Positions 62,674-64,000 of a stretch of 64,000 bases of DNA are shown here, one piece after another. The first letter of the stretch is position 1. Each line of letters begins with the position of its first letter. Origin of the DNA: Colletotrichum lupini (Eukaryota > Ascomycota > Sordariomycetes > Glomerellales > Glomerellaceae); NCBI RefSeq assembly GCF_023278565.1, contig NC_064676.1, positions 3,658,001 to 3,722,000 of the forward strand. Reading direction: 5' to 3'. The notes beneath the pieces were generated by a model. That model saw only the letters and a program-made list of their open reading frames with translations. It was not told the origin of the DNA and did not search any database. The translations under genes were made by a program, and so were the position numbers.

Positions 62674-64000
62674 TCAGCTTTCCTTCGCGAAGGCGACCTC
62701 AGGAGGAATACGGAAGCTCGCGCAAAACATGCGCTTCTTCGGAGCAACGTCCCGCACGTTGTAAATGGTCATTTCCCCTTGCTTATCCGCGTCTCCAAGC
62801 TTGAACCTGACGCCGATCTCGGCGTATATACGTTCGAGGATGTCATTCAGGGGTACCTCGTCGTCGCTCTTGAGGGCGAAGCAGTGGACGTGAACCATGG
62901 GTAGCTTCGCAGACGTGTGAGGTTCGAAGAGCTCCTCGTGTCCGCTGTAGATGCCCTTGTAGTGGTTCACAAATGTGTAAGCCGAAGCTGGTAGGTTCAT
63001 GACGAAGTGCGAGATTGTAGGAGGGATTGGGATGTGCTTCGGCTGAGGAGGGGGGTTCTGGGGTTTGCTTCTCGATTGCTTGGGCTTGATGACAGCGCCC
63101 TCTCCCTTCTTAGAAGCGTCGTAGACTTGGTGAACGGCCTCCTGGATGAATTTGCGGCCGTCCATGTTGTATGGACGGACATACTGCTGGACCTTGTTCT
63201 TCTGGACAGCTGCGTTCAAGTACTTGTAGCTTTCGGGGTTCATGTCGTTGGCGAAGACGAAAACACCCTTCCTTCCTGCCGGCACGGCGAACGGTCCAAT
63301 ACCCGCCATAACATCGGCGACAACTTCTCCCGGTTTGAACATGCCGATGAGCCTAGTGTGTTCGGGCTCGAGCTTGCTGTTCCAGTACACCTTGGAATAG
63401 TCGAATTGGAAGACGCAATCGTTCTCCTTGACTTCGACGTTCATATCCTCGGGTCCACAGAGAACCTCGTAGGCAAAGGTTCTGAACACAGAGTTGCCGC
63501 CGACATCATCCACCTTGTTGATAACGGTGGTGATTTTGGGGTTCTTGTCGAGGATAACCTCTGCGATGATCTTTTTATAAGGGAGGTACTGTTCCTTGAG
63601 GTTGAGGTGCGCTATGAGGGTCAGTGGCTGGTTTCACGGCTTCACTTCGGGCGACGTACCAACATGTCCAGCCGTATTGAACCCGACTGGGATCTCTACG
63701 TGAAGTTCCTCAGGCAAGATGGATGTCATCACATCAACTTCGTCAGGGGTTAGCAAAGTCACATTTTTTGTTCGGTACAAACCGCACTCACGGTAGCTCC
63801 AGTAGTCATAGTCGAGCTGCAGCTCGTAAGGAACCACATCCAGCTCTCCAGTCTTGATACCCTCCTGGAAGACAGGACCCCATGTCGTCGGTGCTGAGTT
63901 CTGGGTCAGTCACAGGCTCAAGACATGTAGCAAGCATAAGCGGGGTACACACTATCAGCTTTCACGCCAGGTCGCAACAAAAGGCATTTCAAATTTGATG
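62674..64000 (-). CDS. TRM5: tRNA (guanine(37)-N1)-methyltransferase, 5' end outside window
   Basis: Four exons are visible: 64000-63951 (partial), 63900-63792, 63737-63660 and 63611-62674, with introns of 50, 54 and 48 bp. The 54-bp intron has a GCTAAC branch site. Junctions restore LLLRPGVKADS-NSAPTTWGP, DYWSY-L-DVMTSILPEEL and NTAGHV-A-HLNLKEQYLPY, the last two being highly conserved TRM5 blocks. The Rossmann methyltransferase core follows, with the SAM-binding loop DVMAGIGPFAVPAG, the acidic strand-end NDMNPESYKYLN and the catalytic-region NLPASAYTF. The enzyme uses SAM to make m1G37 in the anticodon loop, which prevents frameshifting, and acts in cytosol/nucleus and in mitochondria. A Lys/Pro-rich insert (about KPKQSRSKPQNPPPQPKHIP) precedes the NLPASA motif. 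The missing 5' part should hold the start and any mitochondrial targeting sequence. Confidence 0.93.

Overview
The window looks like nuclear DNA of a filamentous ascomycete (Pezizomycotina, probably a Sordariomycete). The genes carry short 46-91 bp introns with GT...AG ends (one is 342 bp). The protein set is typically fungal: a HET-domain protein, a Zn2Cys6 regulator, a Dal5-type MFS transporter, a questin-oxidase-like enzyme, an RTG2 homologue and a REG1-like PP1 subunit. There is also a block of DNA almost stripped of CpA/TpG, the signature of repeat-induced point mutation (RIP). I rebuilt the gene models by hand from reading frames, splice sites and family motifs.

Layout. 1-4456: no gene seen. 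4457-6053: O-fucosyltransferase-like membrane protein. 7943-12869: a 4.9 kb RIP-degraded element bounded by a perfect 34-bp terminal inverted repeat and a TTCT target duplication. It sits about 600 bp upstream of the RTG2-like gene (13472-15764). 16581-17042: a small proline-rich ORF with a duplicated DGDVIM motif. 17252-19197: HET-domain gene. 19285-28521: a compact group on the minus strand (MFS transporter, M19 dipeptidase, Zn2Cys6 regulator) with a questin-oxidase-like gene divergent from the regulator. 29365-31998: RAD17 checkpoint clamp loader. 31999-40757: 8.8 kb without a supportable gene. 40758-42534 (minus): REG1-like protein phosphatase 1 regulatory subunit. 42535-62673: about 20 kb without a supportable gene, of ordinary base composition and with several microsatellites. 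62674-64000 (minus): 3' part of TRM5, running off the window.

Functional reading. RTG2, REG1, RAD17 and TRM5 are conserved housekeeping or regulatory genes. The 19-28.5 kb block is the accessory part: a transporter, a dipeptidase, a zinc-cluster regulator and a Baeyer-Villiger-type oxidase next to a HET gene could form a small catabolic or metabolite-processing cluster, but no PKS or NRPS backbone gene is present. The most unusual structure is the TIR-bounded RIP island. Its interior still shows fossil reading frames on both strands that I could not assign to a known transposon family.
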